The position numbers and the translations under genes are program-made. Source: Locusta migratoria (taxonomy: Eukaryota; Arthropoda; Insecta; Orthoptera; Acrididae). Taken from it: DNA of 64,000 nucleotides. The stretch lies in the NCBI GenBank assembly GCA_026315105.1, contig CM048744.1, positions 838,312,094-838,376,093 of the forward strand, read 5' to 3'. This document shows, one piece after another, positions 52,601 to 63,640 of this stretch (within the stretch, counting starts at the first letter, position 1; each line of letters begins with the position of its first letter). Below the pieces are notes generated by a model. It saw only the letters and a list, made by a program, of their open reading frames with translations. It was not told where the DNA came from and did not search any database.

Positions 52601-55600
52601 ACAGCCTTAATTCCGTCGACCCCATGAGCAGGCCCCAAACGTATAACGTAACAACCGTTAACATACAGCGTATTCAGACTGCTCTAAAGTTACGAGCCCT
52701 GCAGGATTTCTTATATGGTACTCAGGTGGATATCGCACTCCTTCAAGAAGTTTTAACTGATATTTCCATCCCCGGCTACGTCACGATTACCAATATTAGT
52801 GCAGAGGACTCAACAGGTACTGCAATTATGTACCGAGACGGCATCCATGTTACAGATATAAAAATTCTGAGCAATGGAAGGGGCATATCCTGTCAGACAA
52901 ATGGATTATTAATTGTTAATGTTTATGCCCCCTCTGGTAGTGGCTATCGACGACAAAGAGCCGACTTTTTCCGAACTGATGTACCCGAATTAATCGGCCT
53001 CCATACCGATAATATCCTTCTTGGAGGAGATTTCAATTGTACGATTCACACCAAGGACCAGATTCCAAACTCTAACATTTGCGAAGAACTTAAGCATCTA
53101 GTTGTCGGCCTTCATCTTTGCGATGCTTGGGAGAAGCTACACGGGGATCAACGCGCCTATACTCATGTTACCCACTGCTCAGCGAGCCGAATAGACAGAA
53201 TTTACGTTTCGCGCAATATACAGGAGGCAGTTGTAAATGATGACATTGCACCCATAAATTTCTCCAATCATAGTGCCTATCAAGTCTATGTGAACCACCA
53301 ACGAACCACCTTTCACCGCGGGAAGGGTTATTGGAAGCTCAATGTTAGTCTTTTACGAGATGAGGAGCTCGAGGTGGAGATGGCGCGTGCCTGGCAGCAA
53401 GCTCTCAGATCTCGACCCCGCTTCAACACGACACTGGACTGGTGGGTCAATGTTGCTAAGCCTAAAATAAGATCTACGATTATGTTATATTCCAGGCAAA
53501 AAGAATATTGGCGCAAACAGACGATTGAAACGTATTTTCAGGCTTTGCGTGATCTGTATGAAGACGCAAATGTCCCCAATCCCGTGACCGCGCGCAACAT
53601 TAAGAAGTGTAAAGCTAAAATAACTGCGCTTCAGAGGAAGAAAATGGAAAGCTATATCGTTCGTACACAACCTAAGAACGTTGCGTCAGGAGAAACAGCT
53701 GCTCTATACCATCTACTGAGAGCGTTCAAACGTCGCAATTCAACTTTCTTTACCGACATTACGGATGCAGCAGGGCGCAAACTCACCAGCACCCGAGATG
53801 TTCTCAGCTACGCTCATGCGCATTTTAGTGACCTCTATAGGAAGCACCCTGTCGACTTGCAAACCTGTACCGCTCTTACACGTAGGATACCCACTCGTCT
53901 CTTGCCGGAAGATACTGCCGTACTTGACTCACAATTCGACAAAGATGACATCCACGATGCCGTCCGTGCAGCGGCAGATAGAAAAACCCCAGGGCCAGAC
54001 GGTCTTCCCGCAGAATTCTACAAGCATTACTGGACGCTTGTTGGTGACACGCTACTTTCCATCGCCAACGAAATTCCAGAGGCGGGCAATGTGCCCTCAG
54101 ACTTTAAGGAGGGCATCATTGTTCTTGTCCCGAAGAAGGGGAACAGCAAACAACTGACTAAAATGCGTCCCATTACGTTACTGAATGCTGATTTTAAAAT
54201 TATCACGAGAGCTATGAAGACACGCATTCAGAGAGTCTTAGGCACGATTCTAGGAGACCATCAGCATAGTGCCATTCCCGGGAAGAGCATCATACACGCT
54301 GCGTGCACACTACGAGACATTATCGCTACCTATGCGGACTCCAAAGATTCGGCTGCGCTTCTTTTTTTGGATTTTGACAAGGCGTATGACCGGATTAGTC
54401 ACGAGTACTTACTTCTAACGATGCAAGAGATGGGTTTTGGGTCCCGCTTCATGAATGCCATACGTAAGGTCACCACTGAAGCAAAGTCTCGCGTCCTGAT
54501 TAACGGCCATTTTAGCCAACCTGTATCAATTGAACGGTCTATCAGGCAGGGATGCCCCTTATCGATGGTATTATATGCCCTCGCCGTGGAACCCCTGCTG
54601 ACCGTTATCACAGAAGAAACGTCAGGGCTGGTGATTGGTAGCCTTAGGCACCGCTGTATCGCTTATGCAGACGACCTGTGCATTGGGGTCTCATCTCAAC
54701 AAGATCTTATGGCCATTGACCGAGCAACTCACGATTTCGTAGTGTCCACAGGGGCCAAGCTGAGTGATAACAAAACTGTCCTCCTGCATATTGGCGCGGG
54801 TTTGCGCAACGCAGCTGGCCTGGATTGGTGTTCTGCTAACAGCAGCCATAAGTCACTGGGCATCCAGCTGGACGCAAACCCAGCCAGGATGTATACCAGG
54901 AACTGGGCGGACATGTTGAATAAGATTCGAGCAGTGCTTAAAATATACAGGAACAGACAACTTAATATCCTGCAAAGGGTACAAACCATCAGGCTTACGA
55001 TTGCCAACACATTTAGCTATCTCGCACAAATACTGCCAGCCCCGCCTCCTGTAGTTGCTAGCATTCAAAAGGCCCTTTGCTGGTTTGTCATGAGGAACAA
55101 TATCTTCAAGGTCGACTTCGAGACTTTGGTCTTGCCTCTTACGAAGGGAGGTCTCAACTTGATTGATGTGAGAGTGCAGAGTACAGTACTACTAATCAAT
55201 CGCTTCCGGAAGACTATCGAGGCTCCTCAGGACAGCACTACCAAGATCTTGTTCGCTAGATGGAGCCCAGGCCAACTTGAGCCTCCCGTTAATATATCGA
55301 CAATTCCTCCCACCTTTCTTTACATACGACAGTACTGCTTGAATTTCAGCTATGTTTATAAAGGCTGCTCGTCCCATTCAAAAACCACCAGGCTAACGAA
55401 CAAGGCAGTATATGAATTCTTAACAACTACTACAAACCGAAACCCTGTGGAACGGAAATGGCCGAATCACAGTTGGAACATTATCTGGCGAAATATTTTT
55501 AGCGACCTTCTCCCCAGCGCGATTCAGTCAGCGTGGTATATGGTCGCAAATGACAAGATATCAACGAATGACAAGCTACACAAAATACATCTCGCAAATC

Positions 55601-55959
55601 AGCCGACCTGTGGTACATGTGGCTTTGTGGATACTTTAATTCACCGCCTCACCTGCGGGCCTGCGAAACAAGTCACCGACCTTCTGTGCAGAAGATTGGC
55701 CATCATAGATCGTACCACTGCAGCGCACATTGACAAGACCGAACTTCTGTGGCCGCAGAAGTTACGCTACCCCAGAAGCAAGAACAATGCAGCTACCTGG
55801 ATGCTAGGCCATACCATTGGCTATCTAATTCAAAATCGTGTCGCCAATTATACCGACTATTGTACCTATATTGAAATTGAAAATTTTAAAATTAAATCTG
55901 ACTTGGACTACCATAAGAAATATGGAAATATGTTGGACATTATGATATCCCGAATCTGA
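52597..55959 (+). CDS. LINE ORF2, endonuclease-reverse transcriptase
   Basis: A 1120-residue polyprotein that would nick target DNA and copy element RNA at the nick. The APE-type endonuclease occupies about residues 15-235: N22, E51, GGDFN with D145 and N147, and RIDRIY with D200 are present. The final SDH motif reads S223-N224-H225. The reverse transcriptase spans about 440-760: DRKTPGPDGLPAEFYK, RPITLLNADFKIITRAMKTR, motif A FLDFDKAYD with D592, RQGCPLS, and the catalytic YADD at 690-693. A C-terminal zinc motif is C1005-X2-C1008-X7-H1016-X3-C1020. No stop or frameshift occurs. The start overlaps the ORF1 stop as ATGA, suggesting coupled translation. The D-to-N change at 224 may reduce endonuclease activity. 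Confidence 0.92.
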   Translation: MNSLNSVDPMSRPQTYNVTTVNIQRIQTALKLRALQDFLYGTQVDIALLQEVLTDISIPGYVTITNISAEDSTGTAIMYRDGIHVTDIKILSNGRGISCQTNGLLIVNVYAPSGSGYRRQRADFFRTDVPELIGLHTDNILLGGDFNCTIHTKDQIPNSNICEELKHLVVGLHLCDAWEKLHGDQRAYTHVTHCSASRIDRIYVSRNIQEAVVNDDIAPINFSNHSAYQVYVNHQRTTFHRGKGYWKLNVSLLRDEELEVEMARAWQQALRSRPRFNTTLDWWVNVAKPKIRSTIMLYSRQKEYWRKQTIETYFQALRDLYEDANVPNPVTARNIKKCKAKITALQRKKMESYIVRTQPKNVASGETAALYHLLRAFKRRNSTFFTDITDAAGRKLTSTRDVLSYAHAHFSDLYRKHPVDLQTCTALTRRIPTRLLPEDTAVLDSQFDKDDIHDAVRAAADRKTPGPDGLPAEFYKHYWTLVGDTLLSIANEIPEAGNVPSDFKEGIIVLVPKKGNSKQLTKMRPITLLNADFKIITRAMKTRIQRVLGTILGDHQHSAIPGKSIIHAACTLRDIIATYADSKDSAALLFLDFDKAYDRISHEYLLLTMQEMGFGSRFMNAIRKVTTEAKSRVLINGHFSQPVSIERSIRQGCPLSMVLYALAVEPLLTVITEETSGLVIGSLRHRCIAYADDLCIGVSSQQDLMAIDRATHDFVVSTGAKLSDNKTVLLHIGAGLRNAAGLDWCSANSSHKSLGIQLDANPARMYTRNWADMLNKIRAVLKIYRNRQLNILQRVQTIRLTIANTFSYLAQILPAPPPVVASIQKALCWFVMRNNIFKVDFETLVLPLTKGGLNLIDVRVQSTVLLINRFRKTIEAPQDSTTKILFARWSPGQLEPPVNISTIPPTFLYIRQYCLNFSYVYKGCSSHSKTTRLTNKAVYEFLTTTTNRNPVERKWPNHSWNIIWRNIFSDLLPSAIQSAWYMVANDKISTNDKLHKIHLANQPTCGTCGFVDTLIHRLTCGPAKQVTDLLCRRLAIIDRTTAAHIDKTELLWPQKLRYPRSKNNAATWMLGHTIGYLIQNRVANYTDYCTYIEIENFKIKSDLDYHKKYGNMLDIMISRI

Positions 55960-56246
55960 CGGCCTGTATAAGCAATGAAGGTTTCAGTAAGCTCCGAATG
56001 GACGGACACACAGAAGAATAAAATCTTTAGTTAAAGCATTTTATATATTTTCCTTATGGTTTCCTTTCTTTCCCCGGAAAAGGGTCTGGAAGGCAGATGT
56101 TCTTATTTACCTTTCGTTCACTCTGGTTTCACATTATATTTCGAACAGAATACTGTTCAGTCTATTATAATTTTCCAATATTTCTAATGGCGATGAAGCC
56201 GACCGAAGAAGGCACCCATGGCGTGAGTAAGGAGGGGCTGAAGGGG

Positions 56247-56292
<46 letters not shown>
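56247..56292 (+). repeat. A46 tail of the LINE
   Basis: Forty-six A directly after the LINE 3' UTR (GGAGGGGCTGAAGGGG). The sequence after it, GCGTGAGGCGGCGACTGT, is copy B of the large repeat, which places the insertion junction. Confidence 0.88.
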
Positions 56293-56293
<1 letters not shown>

Positions 56294-56540
56294 CGTGAGG
56301 CGGCGACTGTAAGCCATTGCGCGGCAGTCAATATTAAGAGCAACCTTCCACAGTCACATGAACATACAAGTTCAGTGACACGGGTGGAAACATATATAAA
56401 CATGAGGCATTGATGATTAATAAAGGAATAAAATAATTGATATACAAATAACATTAATGGTGGAGAAACACTTTAGAGTAATGAATAACTCAAAATTTAA
56501 CACGACCATGCATTCAGAGGACGTGTTTCAGAGTCTATTT
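56293..56540. repeat. Large unclassified repeat, copy B, right part
   Basis: Matches 45893-46147: GGCGGCGACTGTAAGCCATT, AACATACAAGTTCA against AACACACAAGTTCA, TTAATGGTGGAGAAACA and GAGGACGTGTTTCA. It is separated from the left part by the PLE, the unclassified interval and the LINE. Confidence 0.8.
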
Positions 56541-57315
56541 AAATTGCGTGCGTGTATCTCGTATAATGTAATATAGGATTGTTAAAAGTTTGTGAATTTC
56601 AATTATACAGTTGTGGCTTTCTGTATAGGAACAGTGGATCATAAATAAAAGAAGAAAATCCACAGACTATTTCAGCCTCACACCATGAAACAACGGATTC
56701 ACGACCTCTTCTGCGCAGAGGACAACAACAGCGTAAGAAGATATCAGTTAGTGCAAAGATACCCTCTTCATACCGTGACGAGGTACGAAGAAATACGGCC
56801 CCTCGCGTGCTGTGATTTTTTTATATCGCAAATAGGAACATTGGCACGAAGTGTGTTGGTAACAGGACCGATGGTAGAAAGAAGGGAAAAAGATGGAAAC
56901 TAACATACTCTCTTTCAAATAATTACCTTTTTCGAACTTAAAAGACATTACCCTTATCTTTTTTCCCTTTTATCTCGCCGTAGCACAAACTTCTGACTCA
57001 ACCATTTCACGACCCTTACATTGGTACGGGAAGCCCGAAACGTTAGCCTGCACATTCCCCATACCTCAGTCGCCTGGAATTTTCGTTACGGGAATACTTG
57101 AAGGAAGTCGTCTACGCAGTTCCTATCAACGATGTACAGTCTCTACAAGCCCGTCTCTTTAAAGCGTACCGATAAGTGAGACAACAACCACCTGGTGTAC
57201 TTTTAAGGGCGCACCATACCTTATGCTTGAACGGACGCATTACCGGAAATGGACGCAACGTGAACTTCTTCCCAAGAAGTATGTGTTTCCGGACACATGT
57301 TCATTAGACTTATGT
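56541..57315. other. Unclassified sequence
   Basis: The open frame 56685-56903 and its overlapping minus-strand partner show no domain. No TE termini noticed. Confidence 0.4.
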
Positions 57316-57326
57316 TTCTTGTTTCA

Positions 57327-57518
57327 AAATGTTTTGTAGAGCTTATGGGACTTAACTACGGGGTCATCAGTTTCGAAACTTACAAACTACTTATGAACTA
57401 GCTACAACTAAGGACGGCACAAATATCCATGCCCAAGGGGGGATTCAAACCCCCGACCGTAGTGGCCGTGCATACCGTGACTGAAGCGCTGCAATCCCCT
57501 CGGCCACCGCGGCCGACT
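57327..57518 (-). mobile_element. SINE-A
   Basis: Minus-strand copy, full length with some head mutations (GGGGGTTTGAATCC B-box). The 11-bp duplication TTTCTTGTTTC lies at 57316-57326 and 57519-57529. Confidence 0.9.
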
Positions 57519-57529
57519 TTTCTTGTTTC

Positions 57530-58934
57530 CTTTAGTACTTCCACCTTTAAAAGTATTCAACACCTTTTTTGAACATAGTCATGGCGTGGATGACAATGGT
57601 GAAAGATGTTAATAAGAAAATTGTAAGTATTGTTATTGCTCAAAATAAATCTATAAAGATTAGTGTTGTAATTAAAATAGTACCGTTTAGTGTTTTACTC
57701 ACAGGTTATCAATAAAAGTTGCTTGCATTTACTTTAGTCACTTCTCAAATAATTGTGTCGTGTGTAGTTGTGTTGGCATGAGTAGCTGTAAAATGAATCT
57801 GCACTATAACTCGATAATCTCACTGTACACTTTATCCAATTAGTTTGACTTTGAATAAAAACCAAATATGTAATACAAACCTATTCTGACCATGTGACTT
57901 TATTCATAGTATGAGCAATTTAACCTCCGGTAAAAACAATCTGTTTCATTAAAGATTGCAATTGTTTGAACAATAGGACATCAGCTTGCTGCAGAAGTGA
58001 CTGATTGGCAAATAGATCTGAGTTTGACACTATTTTTATGGCCTACCTGTGCGCAAGGAAACATGTGCAACTGCTCTCAGAATTACTGACAAAAAATTCT
58101 GCTGCTGCTGAAAGGTCAAGAACTAACTAAAGACCTCGCAGGAGTGCAATGGGAATCGACTAACTACACAAATACTACTGTCGTCCATCTCTGTAGTATT
58201 TAAAACAAATAATTAATTGGGTTTTGGGATGAATGACTAACACGAAAACACCTGAGGTTGAAGTTTAAACTTAGGCACTTTACATTTTTTTCATAAAAGG
58301 AAAAGATGGACTTGGGAATATCTTACTAAAATCTTTTCAGGAACCCTTTTACTTCTACTGTCATTTTCAACACAGGAAAAAACCAGCTATTGCTTTATAC
58401 AATATAAATAAAAAAATCGAAATTGTCTACATAACACTTCGTCGGTTTTTTTGTACAGTAAAAACATACTAAATTCCTACACTAAAACTTTAATTATTTT
58501 AAAGAATGGACATAAAAGATGAAAATTAAACCCTTCATGTTGAATGTATGTTAGTGATGGACTACAATTACGCGAAGCGCCTAATAATGATAAAATGACT
58601 ATCCTTTCCTTTATTCTTCATAAATACAGACCCTTTTCAAATTCAAATATTTTTCAGCATTTTCACACACAAAAATATTCCAATGATTCAAGATCACACT
58701 GCAATAATTATTTGCGTCTTCATTCCAAGGCTGCTTGCACAACGCTACTCCTGATGACCCGTCGGAGGCCGGAGACCAAACAGTAAGCTACAAACGCGGG
58801 ACAGCGCACACCAAAGATTGTCCTCGCGGAGCCAAAGATATGATTTTACAGACATTCATCGTTATTAACATTGCACACCTACGTTTCAATGGGAACACCT
58901 GCCTAATGCGAGCTTTTGATGCAACAGTAGTGTC
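57530..58934. other. Unclassified AT-rich sequence
   Basis: No recognisable coding region or repeat. Short frames at 58544-58983 are without domains. Confidence 0.4.
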
Positions 58935-59640
58935 CCACTCATCTACATTTACATCTACATATTTATTTTGCAAGTCACAATGAAGTGACTGGCAAAGGGT
59001 TTATCAAACAGTTTTCATATAATTTCTCTATGTTACATTCTCTAATACCGCACTCAAAAGGGTACTCTTAAAGATTTCCGTTTTCGACATGATTTCTCAT
59101 ATTTTATTATGATGCTCATATCGTCCTGTATAGGTTGATGCTGACAAAATATGTTCGCATTCGGAGAAGAAAGCTGCTGAATCAAATTTTGCAAACTGAT
59201 TTCGTCGCAACGTAAAACGCCTTTCGTATAATGTTTTCCAGCCCAACTCTTGCATCATATCCTCCGTCAGTCCCACTTGGTGAGGATCCCACAATAGGCA
59301 GCAGTACTCCAAAACAGGAGGGACAAGTGTAGTGTAGGCAGTTTCTTTAGTAGAACTGTTGCATCTTCTGAGTGTTCTGTCAACGAAACGCACCCTTTGG
59401 TTGGCCTTCAAATGATATTTTCTTCTCTGTTCGTAACTGTAATTTCTACATATTAAGCTGAATTTACTGCCTGTAGATTTGACCGATTTATCATTTTGGT
59501 GGTCAAATGGATGACTTCACACTTATTATTTAGGGTCAACTGCTGATTTGTGCGTCATGCAGATATCTTAATTTTGCAATTGTTTTGTTTCTCGAAACGT
59601 GTCGTTAATTGGCCTGCAGACGTTTCCTCTCCGTCACTCG
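58935..59640 (-). pseudogene. CR1/L2-like LINE (family Y-like), 3' end fragment
   Basis: The minus-strand frame 59411-59097 reads NQRVRFVDRTLRRC, LEYCCLLWDPHQVGLTEDM, QELGWKTLYERRFTLRRN and SECEHILSASTYTGRYEH. The internal VQRRAARFVLSRY segment is deleted between LTED and MMQELG. The degraded 3' tail (ATCTACATTTACATCTACAT) is at 58940-58960. Upstream sequence to about 59640 retains UTR/RT-like remnants only. Confidence 0.78.
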
Positions 59641-60144
59641 CGTATCTATAGACTTAAATCTGTACTCGAGCCTCTCGTTACTAGTCACTGCATTTCTGTG
59701 AAGCACACTTGTAAAATTATCTGTCGCTTGATTCATTTTCTCCACTTTTATATTTTTTTCTTCCACTACTAATGTTAATTTTTTTAAAGCAACGATTTCT
59801 GATTGTCCTTATCGTTTTACCTAGCTGCTCATCGACTGTCTTCACTGTTTTATCTTTCAAACCTACCTCTGCTTCACTCAGTTGTCGCCTAAAGCTCTGT
59901 TTGAAACTTTCAATAACTTCTACAACCAGCAAATTCTAGTTTGAATATACATGTCGTAATCAATAAATCATAATTTTTATAAATAAATTATGCCGTTGGA
60001 AATGTCTTACAGTTTGAAATATGGTTTCGAAATCTCTATTATAATATAAAACAATTTAAAATTTTCCATTGTCGCCCTCGTCTCTTTAATGTGTACAACG
60101 GTCTTTCATAAATTTTAAACCAAACGTTGCTGGTTATTAAATTA
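59641..60144. other. Unclassified AT-rich sequence
   Basis: The minus-strand frame 59932-59717 is lysine/glutamate-rich but shows no domain. Confidence 0.4.
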
Positions 60145-60680
60145 CTAGTGACCCATGCGAATAATTCGCACTCTAGCCTGATCAGTCACAGACAGGTATG
60201 ATAGTAATGCAGAAAAGACAGCTGCAAGTAGATATGTAATAAAGATAATAAAGTTTGAGTGGTAGTAACAAATATTAGTCTCATTGTAAGAAAATTTATA
60301 TAATTAAATGCAATGTGATTAATTCTGAAACATATAAAAATCATTTATTTACTTTATATTACTGTATATTTTACAAATCTTCTTTGAAAACAGTGTTATA
60401 GTTAAAACGTGATCATCGTTTACTTTTTGGCCATATGTGTCTTTAGCATAAACATAAATATCACATAATGAGCCAACTCGTGAAAAAGCCACGTATAACT
60501 GTCCATGCGAGAAAACAGGTTCTGGTAAATATAATCCTGCCCTTAGAAGCATCGGACGTTGTTCTTTATTTATGGTCATAGCGAAGGCTACTTCTTATCT
60601 TTTGAAAATGCATGTTGGATCAGAAAGTATGAGATTAATGCGGGTTATTACTACAGTTTTTAAACTACACTTTCATAAAG
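60145..60680 (-). pseudogene. Helitron 3' end with Pif1-type helicase C-terminus
   Basis: The minus-strand frame 60579-60349 contains MTINKEQRP, GLYLPEPVFS and HGQLYVAFSRV, the last conserved helicase motif of Helitron Rep/helicase proteins. Farther left on the same strand are the perfect palindrome TGCGAATAATTCGCA (60156-60170) and then CTAG (60148-60145) followed by T, the expected Helitron 3' terminus. The Rep domain and most of the helicase are missing. Confidence 0.78.
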
Positions 60681-61039
60681 AATCTAAACAACAGCCAGAT
60701 ATGTCGTTTGTTAGTTAACAGATATTGTCAATATATGGCACCTTCTACATTACTTTTATATCTTCCGCGCAAACTTAAGTTGATATTCGGCGCTGAAGAT
60801 GATGGGAGCAACCGTAAATACATGCCTATTTACGATCTTTCGCCGGGTATCAACTTAGATTTTACGAACAGTACAATTTTTTTCAAAATAAAGTTTCTTT
60901 GTGAAAACAATAACTTTAAACTATATGCGTAGTTTTCGTCATTAGTGGAGAAAGTAACGTTGAAAATGATACCTCAATCATTAATTTTGCATACGTAATA
61001 TGGGAGATATGACGTACCCACAAAAGAACGCCGATGACA

Positions 61040-61084
<45 letters not shown>

Positions 61085-61205
61085 GCTATGTGTAAAATTC
61101 TTCAAGGCTGATCCTGTTTCATTCGTTTCTCTCAGTTAATATTCTCTTACATTTTTCCTTCTCAGCCTCTTACTACTATCGAATTGCAGGTCCGTTCACA
61201 ATCTA
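60681..61205. other. Unclassified AT-rich sequence with a (TA)n microsatellite
   Basis: About 19 TA units at 61043-61081. The open frame 60708-60932 has no recognisable domain. Confidence 0.5.
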
Positions 61206-62571
61206 CACTCCTGGCCATTAAAATTGCTACACCACGAAGATGACGTGCTACAAACGCGAAATTTAACCGACAGGAAGAAGATGCTCTGATATGCAAATGA
61301 TTAGCTTTTCAGAGCATTCACACAAGGTTGGCGCCGGTGGCGACACCTACAACGTGCTGACGCGAGGAAAGTTTCCAACCGACTTCTCCTACACAAACAG
61401 CTGTTGACCGGCGTTGACGGTGAAACGTTATTGTGATGCCTCGTGTAAGGAGGAGAAATGCGTACCATCACGTTACCGACTTTGAATAAGGGCGGATTGT
61501 AGCCGATCGCGACTGCGGATTATCGTATCGCGACATTGCTGCTCACGTTGGTCACGATCAAGTGACTGTTAACAGAATATGTAATCGGTGGGTTCAGGAG
61601 GGCAATACAGAACGCCATGCTGGATCCCAACGGCCTCGTATCTCTAGAAGTCGAGATGACAGGTATCTTATCTACATGGCTGTAACGGATCGTACAGACA
61701 TTTCTCGATCTCTGAGTCAGCAGATGGGGACGTTCGCGAGACAACAACCATCTGCACGAACAATACGATGACGTTTGCTGCAGCATGGACTATCGGCTCG
61801 GAGACCATGGCTGCGGTTACCCTTGACGCTGCATCACAAACAGGAGCGCCAGCGAAGGTGTACGCAACGACGAATCTAGATGCACGAATGGCAAAACGTC
61901 ATTTTTTCGGATGAATCCAGGTTCTATTTTCAGCATCATGATGATCGTATACGTGTTCGGCGACATCACGGTGAATGCACATTGGAAGCGTATCACCCGG
62001 CGTTATGGTATGGGATGCCATTGGTTACACGTCTCAGTCACCTCTTGTTCGCATCGACGGCACTTTGAACAGTGGCCATTTCAGATGTGTTACGACCCGT
62101 GGCTCCATCCTTCATTCGATCCCTGCGAAGCCCTACATTTCAGCAAGATAATGCACAACATGTTTCAGGTCCTGTACGGGCCTTTCTGGATACGGAAAAT
62201 GTTCGACTACTGCCCTGGCCAGCACTTTCTCCAGATCTCTCACCAATTGAAAACGTCTGGTCAATGATGGCCGAGAAACTGGCTCGTCACAATACGCCAG
62301 TCACTACTCTTGATGAACTGTGGTATCGTGTTGAAGCTGCATGGGCATCTGTACCTGTACACGCCATCCAAGCTCTGTTTGACTCAATGCCCAGACGTAT
62401 CAAGGCCGTTATTACGGCCAGATGTTCTGGGTACTGATTTCTCAGGATCCATGCACCCAAATTGCGTGAAAATGTAATCACATGTCGGTTCTAGTATAAT
62501 ATATTTTTCCAATGAATACAGTTTATCATCTGCATTTCTTCTTGGTGTAGCAATTTTAATGGCCAGTAGTG
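61206..62571 (+). mobile_element. Tc1-like transposon, nearly full length
   Basis: Terminal inverted repeats CACTCCTGGCCATTAAAATT at 61206 and the reverse complement (with one difference) ending 62571, each flanked by TA (61204-61205 and 62572-62573). The interior is the transposase gene and short UTRs. I recognise it as one of the abundant Tc1 families of insects. Confidence 0.93.
61436..62437 (+). pseudogene. Tc1 transposase, DD34E type, frameshifted
   Basis: The start MPRVRRRNAYHHVTDFE is followed by a stop where the family has an aspartate/lysine codon. Then come the helix-turn-helix (ATG 61562, VNRICNRWVQEGNTERHAG) and, in other frames, VIFSDESRF (first D, 61896-61922), TFQQDNAQHV (second D) and SPDLSPIENVWSMM (catalytic E). 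The last frame (62072-62437) ends naturally at SGY. At least three frameshifts or deletions separate the parts, including loss of the segment between the ECTLEAY and YHPALWYGM sequences. It is inactive although the catalytic triad codons remain. Confidence 0.88.
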
Positions 62572-62573
62572 TA

Positions 62574-63640
62574 GCTTTCCTGTCTACTACCCGAGTGACT
62601 TCTTTGCTTATAAATACTATAACGAATCATGATTCACCACTGAGCTTGTAATCGGATTCTAAGAGATTCTTTTATCTATCGCCTTATATTTATAACCTTT
62701 GTAACATAACGGCCGTTAATTAGATCAAGTGAGAATTAGGTAATAATCTTTCGGCACTTTCTAACAATTGTGCATAGACGCTAGTTTTCTAACACCACAA
62801 TAAACCCTTGACCACATTGGCTGTTCTTATCGCCCACCCTCCTCCTGCAGGGAACCTCTATCACAACATATCACAGATACCATTTACTAAGGTGACGGGC
62901 TCTGACTGTTATCTAGCATCTATTGCTTGCAAGACGTCGTGTCTGAACAAAGGAAGCAGTTTCATAATATTTGTTCGTGCTTCTATCCGGTTTCTTTCAG
63001 CGGAACTTATATTTCTTCTGTCGCATCACAAAGCACGAGGCAACAAAATATCCTTGATTCCTGGAACAGACAGACGTCAGAGGTGTTGGCCGTAGCTGAG
63101 TGAAATTCACCTCTTGACCTTTTTGTAAACGTTAAAGAGCTGCTCTCTTTTGTCGTTCTGCGGCATTATTCGCCGCGCAGGAAATTCTCTGTAAATATTA
63201 GCTCGGTGAGGAGACAGTTTCGCAGGGTATGTTCAATCTAAAATCTAGAAATTACGTCCGGGATTGGTTCCTTGTTTGCTTTAAGCAGTTTTTCAATACC
63301 GGGTTAGCTTCTGTCAACATCTATCGCCTGTGAGCTGTGCAGCGTTTCAATATCGGTAAAATAATACGCAATCAGCAAATACACTGTTTTAAACGTGGAG
63401 GGCAGTATGTCTTATTTCCGTCTACTGTTTTTTTTTTTTGACCGACAGATCTATGAGGGAATGAATTGTTGTCCGGTTTCTGACCTTTTACTATACAAGA
63501 CTCACAGAGGACATTGAAAAAACACGAAAGCCGGGCAGATTGTGTTTTATTCTCTCATATAGGAGAGAGAGTCACGAAATAATATACGAGTTGGAGTGAA
63601 AATCATTAAAACAAAGGAATTTTTCTTTGCCCCACTACTT
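62574..63640. other. Unclassified sequence
   Basis: The frame 62808-63095 has no domain. A T11 run lies at about 63429-63439. No repeat family recognised. Confidence 0.4.

Larger units (their letters stand above)
51060..56292 (+). mobile_element. Tx1/L1-type non-LTR retrotransposon, apparently complete ORFs
   Basis: Contains a GC-rich leader (about 51060-51361) with two related words (CTGCGTTAAGTGTGCGC and CTGCGTCAAGTGTGCGC), two long intact ORFs overlapping by four bases, a 3' UTR of about 290 bp and an A46 tail. It lies within copy B of the large repeat. The 5' boundary is uncertain because no target duplication could be proven. Gag with RRM-like and CCHC parts plus EN-RT-CCHC architecture fits the Tx1/L1 group. 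It is the best-preserved autonomous element in the window. Confidence 0.82.

Noticed and set aside
52018..52638. Antisense frames of 77-113 codons opposite LINE ORF1
   Set aside because: They mirror the biased codon composition of ORF1 and show no domain of their own.
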